Counted from the first letter of the stretch, positions 46,848 to 55,407 are shown. The stretch is DNA of 64,000 nucleotides from Sulfuricella sp. T08 (GCF_000971475.1 NZ_DF967548.1:87544-151543), one strand, 5' to 3'. The notes: generated by a model not told the origin, from the sequence alone. A program made the numbers and translations.

Positions 46848-48595
46848 ACCACCTCCTTCACTTCAGGAGCGCCTTCCAGCGGCAGGATATTGCTGATCGG
46901 TGCATCGGGCGGCACGGAAAGCAGGCGTAGCGCACCCGACATCACCTGACTGAAGACCGGAGCTGCCACAGTGCCTCCGTAATACTGGCCATTGGAAGGC
47001 TCATCGATCATCACCGCAACGATCAGGCGCGGGTTGGACGCCGGCGCGAGACCGACGAATGAAGCAACATATCGATCCGATGCGTAACGCCCATTTTCTT
47101 CCTTGTGCGCCGTACCGGTCTTGCCCGCCACGCGATAGCCCATCACTTGTGCGCGCGGCGCCGTACCGCCTGGTAGCACCACCAATTCCAGCATGCTGCG
47201 CACTGCTTTCGATGTTTCAGCCGCGATCACCTTCGCCCCTGTCGGCGGGACATCCAGTTTAAGCAAAGAGACCGGCCTGATTTCGCCATCTCCGGCAAAT
47301 ACCATATAGGCGTGTGCCAACTGCAGAAGGCTTACGGAAATGCCGTGACCGTAAGCCATGGTGGCCTGCTCGATCGGCTGCCAGGATTTGTAGGGGCGCA
47401 GCCTGCCTGACGCCTCGCCAGGAAAGCCTGCATGGGGCGGCTTGCCGAAGCCGAGATGGTCGAAGGCATTCCACAAGTATTCGGGTTCGAGCGACAACGC
47501 CATTTTGGCAGCACCGACGTTGCTCGATTTCTGGATCACCTGCGCCACCGTCAGCACGCCATTGGGGTGCGCGTCGTGGATCGTCGCAGAACCGATAGTG
47601 AAGGTGCCGGGCGCGGTCTGAATCGGTGAATCAGCCTTGAATTTTCCCGCCTCCAACACCGCAGCCGCCGTAAAAGGTTTCATCGTCGAGCCCGGCTCAA
47701 AGGTGTCAGTAACAGCGCGGTTGCGCGTGCTATTGCGGTTGAGCTTGGCACGGTTATTGGGGTTGAAAGCTGGCAGATTGGCCAGCGCCAGGATTTCGCC
47801 GGTTTTCGCGTCGAGCACCACGATTGCGCCCGCCTTGGCCTTGTGTTCGGTGACCGCTGCTTTCAGCTCGCGGTAGGCAAGGTACTGGATCTTGCGGTCG
47901 ATGCTTAGCGCCAGGTCATGCCCGTCCTGTGGTGAACGCACGCTTTCCACGTCCTCCACGATACGGCCAAGTCGATCCTTGATCACATGGCGGCTGCCAG
48001 GCTTGCCGGCCAGCTCGTCCTGGTATGTCAGCTCGAGCCCTTCCTGACCGTTGTCATCGACGCCGGTAAAACCAAGCAGGTGGGCCACCACCTCCCCGGC
48101 AGGATAGTAGCGACGATATTCACGCCGCAGGAACACACCAGGCGCATCGACCTGCATCACCCGTGCAGCAGTTTCCGGTGGCACCTGGCGCTTGAGGTAA
48201 ACGAAATCGCGCTGACTTTGAGTGAAGCGGCTTTTCACGTCGCTTTCGCTCATATCCAGGATCTTGCTCAACTGACGGATGCGTGCCGGGGTGATCTCAA
48301 AATCCTTCGGGCTGACCCACACCGATTCCACCGGCGTGCTGATCGCCAGCGGTTCGCCGTTGCGGTCGGTGATCATGCCGCGGTGCGCGGTCAGTTCGAT
48401 CACCCGGCTATAACGCTCGTCGCCCTTGTGCCTCAGGAAGTCGGTGTTCAGACCCTGCAGGTATAGGGCCCGCGCAATCAAAACCAGAAACCATACCAGC
48501 AACAGCCAGATCAGGATGCGAGCACGCCCTGCCGGCAACTTAAGCATTGGCACGCTGCGTCCGCGTGTAGCCCCATTGTTCAGCCCGTAGCTCAT
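46844..48595 (-). CDS. ftsI: Penicillin-binding protein 3 (FtsI), septal transpeptidase
   Basis: FtsI cross-links septal peptidoglycan together with FtsW. The 583-residue protein has a cytoplasmic tail, one membrane helix (ILIWLLLVWFLVLIARALYL, about 27-46), the dimerisation/pedestal domain, and the transpeptidase with nucleophile Ser303 (GSTMKPF), SSN at 357-359 and KTGT at 492-495. It overlaps ftsL and murE by 4 bp each. Confidence 0.97.
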   Translation of the reverse strand: MSYGLNNGATRGRSVPMLKLPAGRARILIWLLLVWFLVLIARALYLQGLNTDFLRHKGDERYSRVIELTAHRGMITDRNGEPLAISTPVESVWVSPKDFEITPARIRQLSKILDMSESDVKSRFTQSQRDFVYLKRQVPPETAARVMQVDAPGVFLRREYRRYYPAGEVVAHLLGFTGVDDNGQEGLELTYQDELAGKPGSRHVIKDRLGRIVEDVESVRSPQDGHDLALSIDRKIQYLAYRELKAAVTEHKAKAGAIVVLDAKTGEILALANLPAFNPNNRAKLNRNSTRNRAVTDTFEPGSTMKPFTAAAVLEAGKFKADSPIQTAPGTFTIGSATIHDAHPNGVLTVAQVIQKSSNVGAAKMALSLEPEYLWNAFDHLGFGKPPHAGFPGEASGRLRPYKSWQPIEQATMAYGHGISVSLLQLAHAYMVFAGDGEIRPVSLLKLDVPPTGAKVIAAETSKAVRSMLELVVLPGGTAPRAQVMGYRVAGKTGTAHKEENGRYASDRYVASFVGLAPASNPRLIVAVMIDEPSNGQYYGGTVAAPVFSQVMSGALRLLSVPPDAPISNILPLEGAPEVKEVV

Positions 48596-48876
48596 GGCCG
48601 CGCCGCCTTGATTGCCGCCGGCTGCACCACCTGAATGCGCGAGGAGTCAGGCACCTGCATCTGCAGATAGGCCGTAGCGATTTTCTCGATACGAGAGTGC
48701 ATCGCCCAGGTACTTTGTTCCAGCTGCAGCTGCCCCCACTCCACTTCCATCTTTTTCGCCAGTTCCTGCTCCATCTGCAGTTCGATGAAAATCTTGCGCG
48801 CCTTGTGCTGGGCGGTAACGATCCCCAGCGCGCACATCACCAAAAACAGCACCAGCAGCAAGTTGAGCTTGGTCAT
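48592..48876 (-). CDS. ftsL: Cell division protein FtsL
   Basis: FtsL is a bitopic coiled-coil protein that acts with FtsB and FtsQ. The 94-residue protein has one membrane helix (LNLLLVLFLVMCALGIVTAQ) and a periplasmic coiled coil with HKARKIFIELQMEQELAKK. It starts at ATG 48876, overlapping the stop of the upstream small ORF (ATGA), and ends in a 4-bp overlap with ftsI. Confidence 0.94.
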   Translation of the reverse strand: MTKLNLLLVLFLVMCALGIVTAQHKARKIFIELQMEQELAKKMEVEWGQLQLEQSTWAMHSRIEKIATAYLQMQVPDSSRIQVVQPAAIKAARP

Positions 48877-49043
48877 GCCGTCTCCTCAAACGGACAGCAC
48901 GAACCGGCAAGACCGCATGTCGGCACCCGGCTGCATACGATCCCGCACGAGCCGGTTTCATGGCTCGCAGCGGGTCGGAGTCCCCTTGTGGGGCAATCGC
49001 GTTCGGTCGCACCTTCCTGCGGAAGGCACTGCTCCCTGCTCAT
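48873..49043 (-). CDS. Small ORF (56 aa) [11 protein letters not shown] between rsmH and ftsL
   Basis: ATG 49043 overlaps the rsmH stop (ATGA) and TGA 48873-48875 overlaps the ftsL ATG (ATGA), so the ORF exactly fills the gap. It starts [16 protein letters not shown], has eight Cys in total ([18 protein letters not shown]) and shares its first 15 residues, with three changes, with the 45232 ORF. The underlying DNA can form several hairpins (CCTTCCGCAGGAAGG, CCCCACAAGGGG, GAGCC...GGCTC), so it may be a mobile repeat whose frame is kept open by coupling needs. The peptide has no known relative that I can name. Confidence 0.45.
   Translation of the reverse strand: MSREQCLPQEGATERDCPTRGLRPAASHETGSCGIVCSRVPTCGLAGSCCPFEETA
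48994..49043 (-). repeat. Copy 2 of the hairpin-bearing element at dcw junctions
   Basis: The sequence from CATGAGCAGGGAGCAG to about GCGACCGAACGCGATTGCC matches copy 1 at 45299-45348. A second shared block (GCCGAC-A/T-TGCG) lies further along both copies at a different spacing. Confidence 0.85.
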
Positions 49044-49978
49044 GCCGCTGCCTCCGTCCGCTCAGCCACGCGCATTACTGCGCTGCGCGAGCGCGGATTG
49101 GCGGAGACTTCCGCCCCAGAAGGCCGGGCAGCCTTGCCCACCAGGCGCAATCGCGGCGCCGGCAGTTCCGCAGCGCGCAACGGCAGCCGAGCTGGATAAA
49201 CAGCCGGTTGCGCGCCATCGCGCATGAAGCGCTTGACGACCCGATCTTCGAGGGAATGAAAGCTGATGACTACGAGGCGGCCGAACGGCGCCAGAACATC
49301 GACGCACTGAGGTAACACTAGCGACAACTCCTCAAGCTCCTGATTGAGGTAAATCCGTATAGCTTGAAAGGTGCGCGTCGCCGGGTCTTGATGTGGCTCG
49401 CGGCTTTTGAAGGCCTTTGCCACGATCTGGGAAAGTTGGCGAGTGGTAACAATTGGCTCCCCCGATCGAGACGCAACAATCGCTCTTGCAATCTGTTTAG
49501 CATACCGTTCTTCACCATAATTTTTTATCACCTCCCCTAGTTGTTGTTCTGTAACGCCAGCCAACCATTCCGCAGCGGTTTGTCCATGGCTCGTGTCCAT
49601 GCGCATATCGAGCGGCCCATCAAAACGAAAACTGAAACCGCGCGCCGCTTCGTCGATCTGCGGAGAGGAAATCCCCAGATCAAGCAAAACCCCATCGACG
49701 TGCGCCACGCCCAGCTCCCTCAACACATCGCGCAAGCGGCTGAAGCTGCTGTGCACGATCTGAAAGCGCGGGTCGGTTATTTTTCTGGCCTCTTCCACTC
49801 CGGCCAGATCCCTGTCCAGTGCGATCAACCCGCCACGCTCGCCGAGCTTTTCCAGTATCAGCCGGCTGTGGCCGCCGCGGCCGAAGGTGCAGTCCACATA
49901 CACCCCGTCCGGCCGGATATTCAGACTGTCGACCGCCTCATCCAGCAGAACCGTCTTGTGGCGGAATTCCTCGCTCAC
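49040..49978 (-). CDS. rsmH: 16S rRNA m4C1402 methyltransferase RsmH
   Basis: RsmH (MraW) methylates N4 of C1402 in the 16S rRNA P site. The 312-residue protein has [13 protein letters not shown], the SAM motif [16 protein letters not shown] (about 27-42), [26 protein letters not shown] and [17 protein letters not shown] 49978 overlaps the mraZ stop (GTGA). The C-terminal [16 protein letters not shown] is characteristic. Confidence 0.96.
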   Translation of the reverse strand: MSEEFRHKTVLLDEAVDSLNIRPDGVYVDCTFGRGGHSRLILEKLGERGGLIALDRDLAGVEEARKITDPRFQIVHSSFSRLRDVLRELGVAHVDGVLLDLGISSPQIDEAARGFSFRFDGPLDMRMDTSHGQTAAEWLAGVTEQQLGEVIKNYGEERYAKQIARAIVASRSGEPIVTTRQLSQIVAKAFKSREPHQDPATRTFQAIRIYLNQELEELSLVLPQCVDVLAPFGRLVVISFHSLEDRVVKRFMRDGAQPAVYPARLPLRAAELPAPRLRLVGKAARPSGAEVSANPRSRSAVMRVAERTEAAA

Positions 49979-50418
49979 AGCGAGAAGTTTTCCAGCGCAG
50001 TCGGAATGGCATTGCCAGGCGACAGCGCCTGCTCCATCTGGGCACGCCAGCCCTCCATGCTCCACAGTTCGAAATAGCCACCCTGACCGATCAGCATGGC
50101 TTCTTTCTCCAGTCCGGCAAGTTGACGCAGCACGGGGGAAACCAGCAGGCGGCCGGATGCATCCAGTTCCAGCTCTTCGGCATGGCCCAACAGCAGGCGC
50201 TTCCAGGAACTCGACACGGGGTCGAAACTCGGCAATGAATTGATTTTTTCTTCGATGGGCAGCCAGGCAGGCTGAGGGTAGAGCAGCACACAGCGATGGG
50301 GATGCGCGGTCATGACCAGCCGCCCGGCAGATTGAACCAGCAGCGCGTCACGATGCTTGCTTGGCACTGCCAAGCGTCCTTTCGCATCGAGATTCAAAGC
50401 TGTTGCACCGCGAAACAT
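49975..50418 (-). CDS. mraZ: Transcriptional regulator MraZ
   Basis: MraZ is a ring-shaped AbrB-like regulator that represses the dcw operon by binding repeats in its own promoter. The 147-residue protein has two SpoVT/AbrB-like halves, with [20 protein letters not shown] and [20 protein letters not shown] 50418 has AAGGGGAT upstream. Four GTGGG-type repeats lie upstream at exact 10-bp spacing. Confidence 0.97.
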   Translation of the reverse strand: MFRGATALNLDAKGRLAVPSKHRDALLVQSAGRLVMTAHPHRCVLLYPQPAWLPIEEKINSLPSFDPVSSSWKRLLLGHAEELELDASGRLLVSPVLRQLAGLEKEAMLIGQGGYFELWSMEGWRAQMEQALSPGNAIPTALENFSL

Positions 50419-50453
50419 GTCATCCCCTTTTTTTATTTTCCGGCAGAAAGGGC

Positions 50454-50489
50454 TCCCACAAATTCCCACTTCTCACCACTGTTTCCCAC
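50454..50489 (-). promoter_or_regulatory. MraZ operator: four repeats at 10-bp spacing
   Basis: On the minus strand GTGGGA occurs at 50489-50484, GTGGTG at 50479-50474, GTGGGA at 50469-50464 and GTGGGA at 50459-50454. The third base pattern of the second repeat is degenerate. Spacing is exactly 10 bp and the repeats begin at the -10 box, so MraZ binding should block transcription initiation. Confidence 0.88.
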
Positions 50490-50516
50490 TATAGGCAAAA
50501 AAAAGTGAAGGGTCAA
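50488..50516 (-). promoter_or_regulatory. Sigma-70 promoter of the dcw cluster
   Basis: On the minus strand TTGACC (50511-50516) and TATAGT (50488-50493) are 17 bp apart, ahead of mraZ. Transcription should start near 50481, inside the MraZ repeats. This is the only strong promoter seen for the 18-kb run of wall and division genes down to ftsZ. Confidence 0.8.
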
Positions 50517-50698
50517 GCTAAATTTCGGGTTTTTCTCTTTCGTGACAATGAGTTAATTAACAAATCACCGAAAAACCAATATGCTTAAAAAGCAAATAGA
50601 TACGTAAAATACCGAAAGTGATTTATTAGGACTTTGAGGGGTGTAGTTGAAGAGTGGAGCAAGGAGCAGGAAAGCAAATCTTCGTAACGCAGCAGCTA

Positions 50699-50736
50699 CC
50701 CCCTCTCCCCTTGCGGGAGAGGGCTGGGGAGAGGGG
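50699..50736. repeat. REP-like palindrome near rnpB, copy 1
   Basis: CCCTCTCCCCTTGCGGGAGA followed by GGGCTGGGGAGAGGGG is a copy of the element in murC and murF. It lies in the 417-bp gap between the mraZ start and rnpB. The AT-rich remainder (50517-50698) holds the dcw promoter and nothing else I can name. Confidence 0.85.
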
Positions 50737-50765
50737 TAAACAGCCCAGACTCCCTCGAAATGTCG

Positions 50766-50800
50766 CCCTCTCCTCAATCCTCTCCCGCTAGCGGGAGAGG
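50766..50800. repeat. REP-like palindrome near rnpB, copy 2 (opposite orientation)
   Basis: CCCTCTCCTCAATCC followed by CTCTCCCGCTAGCGGGAGAG is the same element with the parts in reverse order, so copies 1 and 2 form an inverted pair. They lie just past the 3' end of RNase P RNA and may help terminate or process it. Confidence 0.8.
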
Positions 50801-50835
50801 AGGCAAACGAGAAAGGCACTTGTTTTGATTTGGGT

Positions 50836-51190
50836 GAAGCTGGCCGATAAGCCGGGTTCTGTCGTGGACAGTCATTCCTCTAGGCGCACGGTTACCCGTG
50901 AACTCAAGCAACCTACCCGCAGACTCGACGAGCCGCCTCAACGTCTGCCTATTTGGTCTTGCTCCGGATGGGGTTTACCCTGCCACTCCTGTTGCCAAGT
51001 GTGCGGTGAGCTCTTACCTCGCCATTTCAACCTTACCTGATCCACCCCTTGCGGAACGGCCATCGGCGGTATATTTTCTGTGGCACTTTCCATGGCCTCA
51101 CGGCCTCCGGTCGTTAACCGGCATCCTGCTCTATGGAGCCCGGACTTTCCTCTCCGCGCTTGCGCGCGCAGCGACTGTCTAGCCAGCTTC
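50836..51190 (-). ncRNA. rnpB: RNase P RNA, bacterial type A
   Basis: This is the catalytic RNA that removes 5' leaders from tRNA precursors. The 5' end GAAGCTGGC pairs with the 3' end GGCCAGCTTC (P1). The universal blocks GAGGAAAGTCCGGGCTCC (near the 5' end), GCAACAGGAGTGGCA-like core, and the 3' block CAGAACCCGGCTTATCGGCC are all present. The length of about 355 nt is normal. Confidence 0.97.
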
Positions 51191-51196
51191 ATGGTC

Positions 51197-51202
51197 ATTG
51201 TA
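51197..51202 (-). promoter_or_regulatory. Extended -10 promoter of rnpB
   Basis: On the minus strand TGGTACAAT forms an extended -10 (TGnTACAAT), with the RNA 5' end 7 bp downstream. A good -35 is missing, as expected for extended -10 promoters. Confidence 0.6.
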
Positions 51203-51267
51203 CCACGTTGCTCTTGATAATTCCCGAGCAATTTGGTAGGGTATTGCCATTCCACCAAGGAAACCTA

Positions 51268-52314
51268 ATGGACAACCACTTGCAAGCCTTGAGCGCCGCA
51301 GTCCAGCACAACTGCGATATCGCCGACGCCCAGCACGCGCGCAACTTCACCCTGTGCACCTATCTGCTGAAGATGCGCGAGCTGTATCGCTGGGAAAAAG
51401 GCTACTCATTCCAGGCGTCGCTACCCAAGGACGAACTCGGTGAATGGCTGACCCGCCGCGAGCAACGCTGGGAAGAGCTGGAAGACCAGTCTTATGCGCC
51501 CATCCCCATCGGCGACACTGCATTCAACCCATTCGACACCGAAGCCATCAACCGCGCCCTTCTGCCCAGCGGGCTGGTTTACAGCGGCGGTGTGGGCGGA
51601 CGCTCGGCCCCGCATTTTTTCCTGGCCGACCTGCTCAGCGCCGAACAGCGCGATGGCTACCCGGTACTGGTCGCAAACAACGAACATGCCCGCGACCTTG
51701 CCGCCCCGCCCGCCATGATGCTGGGTGGCACGGTGTTTGTCCGGCGCGAATCGCTGCGCCGCATGCTGTGGGAAAAAATCGAGGAATGGAACTGGAAAAA
51801 GAAAGGCAGCGCCATGGCCCGCTCGCTTGGCCATTATGACTTCGAGCAGGACTTTACCGCCGCCCTGGAACAAATGACCGACGCGGAAACCGAATCGGTG
51901 ATTTTGCATGAAATCGGTGAATGCCACGCCGGTGCGCAACTGGGTCCGGACTGGAGCGACATGCTGGCCACCGTATCCGGCTCCCGCGCCGAGATCGTGG
52001 CGCGCGCGGTGCGCGACCACGTGGCAGACTGCAGCGTCGCCTTGCCGCGCCTGCTGGAGCGCCACAACACCGCGAGCCTGCACTTCTACTTCGCCAACTT
52101 CACCGCCATGCGCCGCGCCACCTTCCCCGAACTGAATGAAGCCTACCGGCGCTGGGCGGACGACGGCCAGCTTGCGGCACTGGCAAAAGAAGTGGCAACG
52201 GGGAAGGATCGCTGGACTGCCACAGCTCTGCAGATGCTGGATAGCTACAGGAAAGCACCGGACAACTGCGCGAATCAGATTATCGAGCTGGCGCCGATTT
52301 CATGTGGGGCATAG
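51268..52314 (+). CDS. Conserved hypothetical protein, 348 aa
   Basis: This is a soluble 348-residue protein with no signal peptide or membrane helix. The N-terminus (MDNHLQALSAAVQHNCDIAD) and FTLCTYLLKMRELYRWEKGY suggest helices. A distinctive HEIGECHAGAQLG (about residue 212) has one Cys, one Glu and two His and might bind metal. The family name Sfum_1244 comes to mind from memory but I cannot verify it. AAGGAAA lies 5 bp before ATG. It is flanked by divergent rnpB and convergent pyrC. Confidence 0.8.
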   Translation: MDNHLQALSAAVQHNCDIADAQHARNFTLCTYLLKMRELYRWEKGYSFQASLPKDELGEWLTRREQRWEELEDQSYAPIPIGDTAFNPFDTEAINRALLPSGLVYSGGVGGRSAPHFFLADLLSAEQRDGYPVLVANNEHARDLAAPPAMMLGGTVFVRRESLRRMLWEKIEEWNWKKKGSAMARSLGHYDFEQDFTAALEQMTDAETESVILHEIGECHAGAQLGPDWSDMLATVSGSRAEIVARAVRDHVADCSVALPRLLERHNTASLHFYFANFTAMRRATFPELNEAYRRWADDGQLAALAKEVATGKDRWTATALQMLDSYRKAPDNCANQIIELAPISCGA

Positions 52315-52334
52315 TAGAGAAAGGCAACCCCCTT

Positions 52335-53372
52335 TCAATCCAGCATCCGCCACTGCAACTGCTCCCCTGCCCTGAGTGGCACCAGAACATCGCCGCCAAA
52401 TTTCATTTCCGCCGGCACATCCCAACTTTCTTTCACCAGCGTAACGCTGTCCGTATTGCGCGGCAGGCCGTAAAAATCCGCGCCGTAAAAGCTGGCGAAG
52501 GCCTCCAGCCTGTCGAGCGCGCCCGCCTGCTCGAACACCTCGGCATAAAGCTCGATGCCGGCATGGGCGGTATACATACCGGCGCAGCCGCAGGCGGATT
52601 CCTTGGCGCCCTTGGCATGGGGCGCGCTATCGGTGCCGAGAAAGAACTTCGGATCGCCGCTGGTCGCTGCCGCGACCAGCGCGCGGCGATGCTCCTCGCG
52701 CTTCAGTACCGGCAAGCAATAGTGATGCGGGCGGATGCCGCCGGCGAACATGGCGTTGCGGTTCATCAGCAGGTGATGGGCGGTGAGCGTACCGGCAACG
52801 CGCGTTGATGCCGCCTTAACGAACTCCACACCGTCACCTGTGGTGACATGTTCCAGCACCACGCGCAGGCCGGGAAAGCGCCGCACCAGCGGCGCCAGCA
52901 CGCGATCTATAAACACCTTTTCGCGGTCGAACACGTCCACCTCGGGATCGGTAACCTCGCCATGCACCAGCAGCGGCAAATCCTGCTTTTCCATTTCCTC
53001 CAGTGCCGCACTGCACTTGCCGAGCAGATCGGTCACGCCCGAATCAGAATTGGTGGTGGCCCCGGCTGGATACAGCTTGACCCCGTGTACCATACCGCTC
53101 GCCTTGGCCAGTGCGATTTCGGCAGGCGCCGTGTTGTCGGTCAGGTAGAGCGCCATCAGCGGCTCGAAACGAGAATTTTTCGGCAGGGCTGCAAGAATGC
53201 GCTCGCGGTAGGCCAGCGCAAGCTCGGTAGTAGTCACCGGTGGCCGAAGGTTGGGCATGACAATGGCGCGTCCGAAACGGCGTACTGTGTCCGGCAGCAC
53301 CGCCCGCATGTGTTCCCCATCGCGCAGGTGCAAATGCCAGTCGTCGGGACGGATAAGAGTTAATTTTTCCAT
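52335..53372 (-). CDS. pyrC: Dihydroorotase (class II)
   Basis: PyrC interconverts carbamoyl-aspartate and dihydroorotate in pyrimidine synthesis. The 345-residue zinc enzyme has [12 protein letters not shown] (metal His pair), [11 protein letters not shown], the carboxylated Lys in [29 protein letters not shown] and [10 protein letters not shown] 53372 starts [13 protein letters not shown] lies 13 bp upstream. Longer in-frame starts run into the next gene. Confidence 0.97.
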   Translation of the reverse strand: MEKLTLIRPDDWHLHLRDGEHMRAVLPDTVRRFGRAIVMPNLRPPVTTTELALAYRERILAALPKNSRFEPLMALYLTDNTAPAEIALAKASGMVHGVKLYPAGATTNSDSGVTDLLGKCSAALEEMEKQDLPLLVHGEVTDPEVDVFDREKVFIDRVLAPLVRRFPGLRVVLEHVTTGDGVEFVKAASTRVAGTLTAHHLLMNRNAMFAGGIRPHHYCLPVLKREEHRRALVAAATSGDPKFFLGTDSAPHAKGAKESACGCAGMYTAHAGIELYAEVFEQAGALDRLEAFASFYGADFYGLPRNTDSVTLVKESWDVPAEMKFGGDVLVPLRAGEQLQWRMLD

Positions 53373-53414
53373 TTGAATATATCCTAGAAAAGCCATTGAA
53401 CCGCCATTTTCAAG

Positions 53415-53420
53415 ATTATA
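53415..53420 (-). promoter_or_regulatory. -10 box of pyrC
   Basis: TATAAT on the minus strand, 43 bp before the pyrC ATG in the divergent spacer. A convincing -35 is not visible. Confidence 0.4.
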
Positions 53421-53456
53421 CGACGCTTCAGGAAACTCGCCCTTTCCGGTTTCAGT

Positions 53457-53462
53457 TATAAT
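53457..53462 (+). promoter_or_regulatory. -10 box of the cytochrome c gene
   Basis: TATAAT ends 7 bp before the cytochrome ATG, placing the expected transcription start at or next to the start codon. The -35 region is poor. See the leaderless finding. Confidence 0.4.
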
Positions 53463-53469
53463 TTTTCCC

Positions 53470-54510
53470 ATGCATAAAATCATCACACTGACTCTGCTTG
53501 TGCTCGCGGGGAGCTTTCAAGCGCAGGCCGCATCAGACGGCGCCAGGCTCTACGCCCGCAATTGCGCAGCCTGCCACGGCGAAAATGGCGGCGGCGGACT
53601 CGGCGTTCCTCTCTCGCTGCCCTCGTTTCAGGCCACCGTCAGCAACGATTATCTGCACCAGACCATCCGTCTTGGCCGGCCCGGCAGGGTCATGCCCACA
53701 TCGGCACTGCCCGACACCGACATCGATGCCATCGTCAGCCACATCCGCAGCTGGAACAAGGCACCGGCGCCGCAATTTTCCACCACGCCCGTCAAGGGAA
53801 ATGCCGAGCATGGCCGTGCGCTCTACGCCGCTCAGTGCGCCGCCTGCCACGGTGCCGGTGGAGAAGGCGGCAAAGGCACCGGCGTGACCTTCTCGCGCCC
53901 GCGAGACCTGCCGATCATGGCGCCGGCCCTGAACAACCCCGGCTTTCTCGCTGCCGCCAGCGACAGCATGATCAAAAAAACCCTGATGAACGGGCGCGAA
54001 GGCACCCCGATGGTCTCCTTCCTGAAACAAGGGCTCAAGGAAAAGGATATCGACGACATCGTCAGCTTCATACGCAGCTTGGAAAAGATTTCCAGACCCA
54101 GGCACGCCGAAGTACTCGAAACCGAACAAGCCGTATTGACCGTGGATTCCCCCTACGACCTCAAGACCACAATCGAAAACGTGAAACGGGCGGCCAGCTC
54201 GAACAATTTCCTCTTCATCCGCGAACAGCCGCTCAGCCACGGACTGGCGCCGACAGGCCAGGAAGATCCACGCCAGCAGATCATCTATTTCTGCAACTTC
54301 AGCATGCTGAACGCGGCGCTGGCGACCGACCCCAGAGTCGGCCTGTTCCTGCCCTGCCGCATTACCGTGGTGGAGCAGAACGGCAAAGTCAAAATGATGA
54401 CGGTCAACCCCAAACGCCTGAGCAAAATCTTCAACAACGCCGAGCTCAACACCCTTTGCGACGAAATGACCAAGCACTACCTGACGATCATGGAAGAAGC
54501 GGCGATATGA
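53470..54510 (+). CDS. Di-haem cytochrome c with C-terminal DUF302 domain
   Basis: This 346-residue periplasmic protein has a Sec signal peptide (cut after AQA, about residue 20). Two class I cytochrome c domains follow: CAACH at 32-36 with axial Met75 (RVMPTS) and CAACH at 123-127 with a Met near 180 (GTPMVSF). Residues from about 215 form a DUF302 domain ([39 protein letters not shown]). The pairing suggests electron transfer linked to a DUF302 ligand, possibly in sulfur or thiol chemistry, but that is speculation. It overlaps the next DUF302 gene by 4 bp. Confidence 0.9.
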   Translation: MHKIITLTLLVLAGSFQAQAASDGARLYARNCAACHGENGGGGLGVPLSLPSFQATVSNDYLHQTIRLGRPGRVMPTSALPDTDIDAIVSHIRSWNKAPAPQFSTTPVKGNAEHGRALYAAQCAACHGAGGEGGKGTGVTFSRPRDLPIMAPALNNPGFLAAASDSMIKKTLMNGREGTPMVSFLKQGLKEKDIDDIVSFIRSLEKISRPRHAEVLETEQAVLTVDSPYDLKTTIENVKRAASSNNFLFIREQPLSHGLAPTGQEDPRQQIIYFCNFSMLNAALATDPRVGLFLPCRITVVEQNGKVKMMTVNPKRLSKIFNNAELNTLCDEMTKHYLTIMEEAAI

Positions 54511-54962
54511 AAAGAACGATGCGATTCCTGATCACCGCCCTGCTACTAGGCCTGGCCTCTGCCACCAGCGCCGACCAGTTGCTGATGATCCGTTCCGGCC
54601 TGTCCTTCCCAGAAGCGATGATGGCATTGCAAAACGCCATCACGACGCGGGGCTACAAGGTCACGCACGTGCAGAACGTGGACATCGGCCTGACGAAAAT
54701 CGGTTACAAGACCGATCAATACAAGGTGGTGTTCTACGGCAAAGCGGAAGAGATCGCGCAGCTCACCGCAAAACACCCCGATCTGATCCCCTATCTGCCG
54801 CTCAATGTGGCAATTTTTGCCGAACGGGATAACACCATCCTGGTCACCGACCGCCCCAGCGTCCTCGCCGATTTCTTCCCCGACCCCGAGCTGAAAAACG
54901 TGTTCATGCACTGGGAAAAAGACCTGACGGAAATCGTCAACGAGGTGCAGGAGGCAAGGTGA
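54507..54962 (+). CDS. DUF302 family periplasmic protein
   Basis: This 151-residue protein has a signal peptide ([26 protein letters not shown], cut before DQLL) and a DUF302 domain (SFPEAMMALQNAITTRGYKV, LIPYLPLNVAIFAERDNTIL). It starts in an ATGA overlap with the cytochrome gene, so the two are translationally coupled and likely interact. Confidence 0.85.
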   Translation: MKRTMRFLITALLLGLASATSADQLLMIRSGLSFPEAMMALQNAITTRGYKVTHVQNVDIGLTKIGYKTDQYKVVFYGKAEEIAQLTAKHPDLIPYLPLNVAIFAERDNTILVTDRPSVLADFFPDPELKNVFMHWEKDLTEIVNEVQEAR

Positions 54963-55041
54963 GGAGCAAGGGTTGTAAGATGCCGACACGGCATTCGCAG
55001 GTTACTATTTTGGAATGTAGGATTTGCGCCCCACAACCTGC

Positions 55042-55146
55042 CTACCAATGCCTGATGAGCAATGACGCTAGCCTTCCGTGCCGGTCAACACCCCGCACCT
55101 GAAAAACATGCTTTGCCAGATCAAGGCCAATTCGTGTAATGTTCAT
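55042..55146 (-). pseudogene. IS110 family transposase N-terminal remnant
   Basis: The first 25 residues (MNITRIGLDLAKHVFQVRGV then DRHGR) are the N-terminus of IS110-type transposases, which carry a DEDD catalytic domain (the first Asp is in GLDLAK). After GR the match ends and a stop follows at 34 residues. The remaining 280 or more residues and the right end are missing, so only a scar remains. Confidence 0.75.
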
Positions 55147-55283
55147 TTCGGACCCCTTACCCTGTTGGCTGGTTGATAACACCCCCGGTTTGGCACAGCG
55201 ATGCCGATAGGTGGGAGGATCCCATCCCACTGAGTTAGATCGACGATGCAGAATTCATATTTTTCAACGATGGAGAAAAAATC

Positions 55284-55400
55284 ATGAGCAAAGGCCAGGA
55301 CTCGAAGAAAGCGGTCAAGAAAGAACCCGCTAAAACAACAAAGGAAAAAAAGGCTGACAAAAAAATCAAGCAGGAGGAAAAGAAGCGCCAAGGACCCTGA
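55284..55400 (+). CDS. Lysine-rich small protein, 38 aa
   Basis: ATG 55284 has GGAG upstream and encodes MSKGQDSKKAVKKEPAKT plus KEKKADKKIKQEEKKRQGP. Over a third of the residues are lysine. Similar small lysine-rich proteins occur widely in proteobacteria, in my recollection, with no assigned function. A hairpin terminator follows at 55408. The gene lies in a stretch otherwise full of debris, yet is intact. Confidence 0.65.
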   Translation: MSKGQDSKKAVKKEPAKTTKEKKADKKIKQEEKKRQGP

Positions 55401-55407
55401 TGAATTG

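Noticed and set aside
48873..49043. The murE/murF and rsmH/ftsL elements as a riboswitch
   Set aside because: The hairpins match no riboswitch class I know and the shared part is only about 45 bp, so a repeat or small ORF is the simpler reading.
53562..54506. Open frame joined upstream of the second DUF302 protein
   Set aside because: It is an out-of-frame shadow of the di-haem cytochrome gene, rich in R and P. The DUF302 signal peptide starts at ATG 54507.
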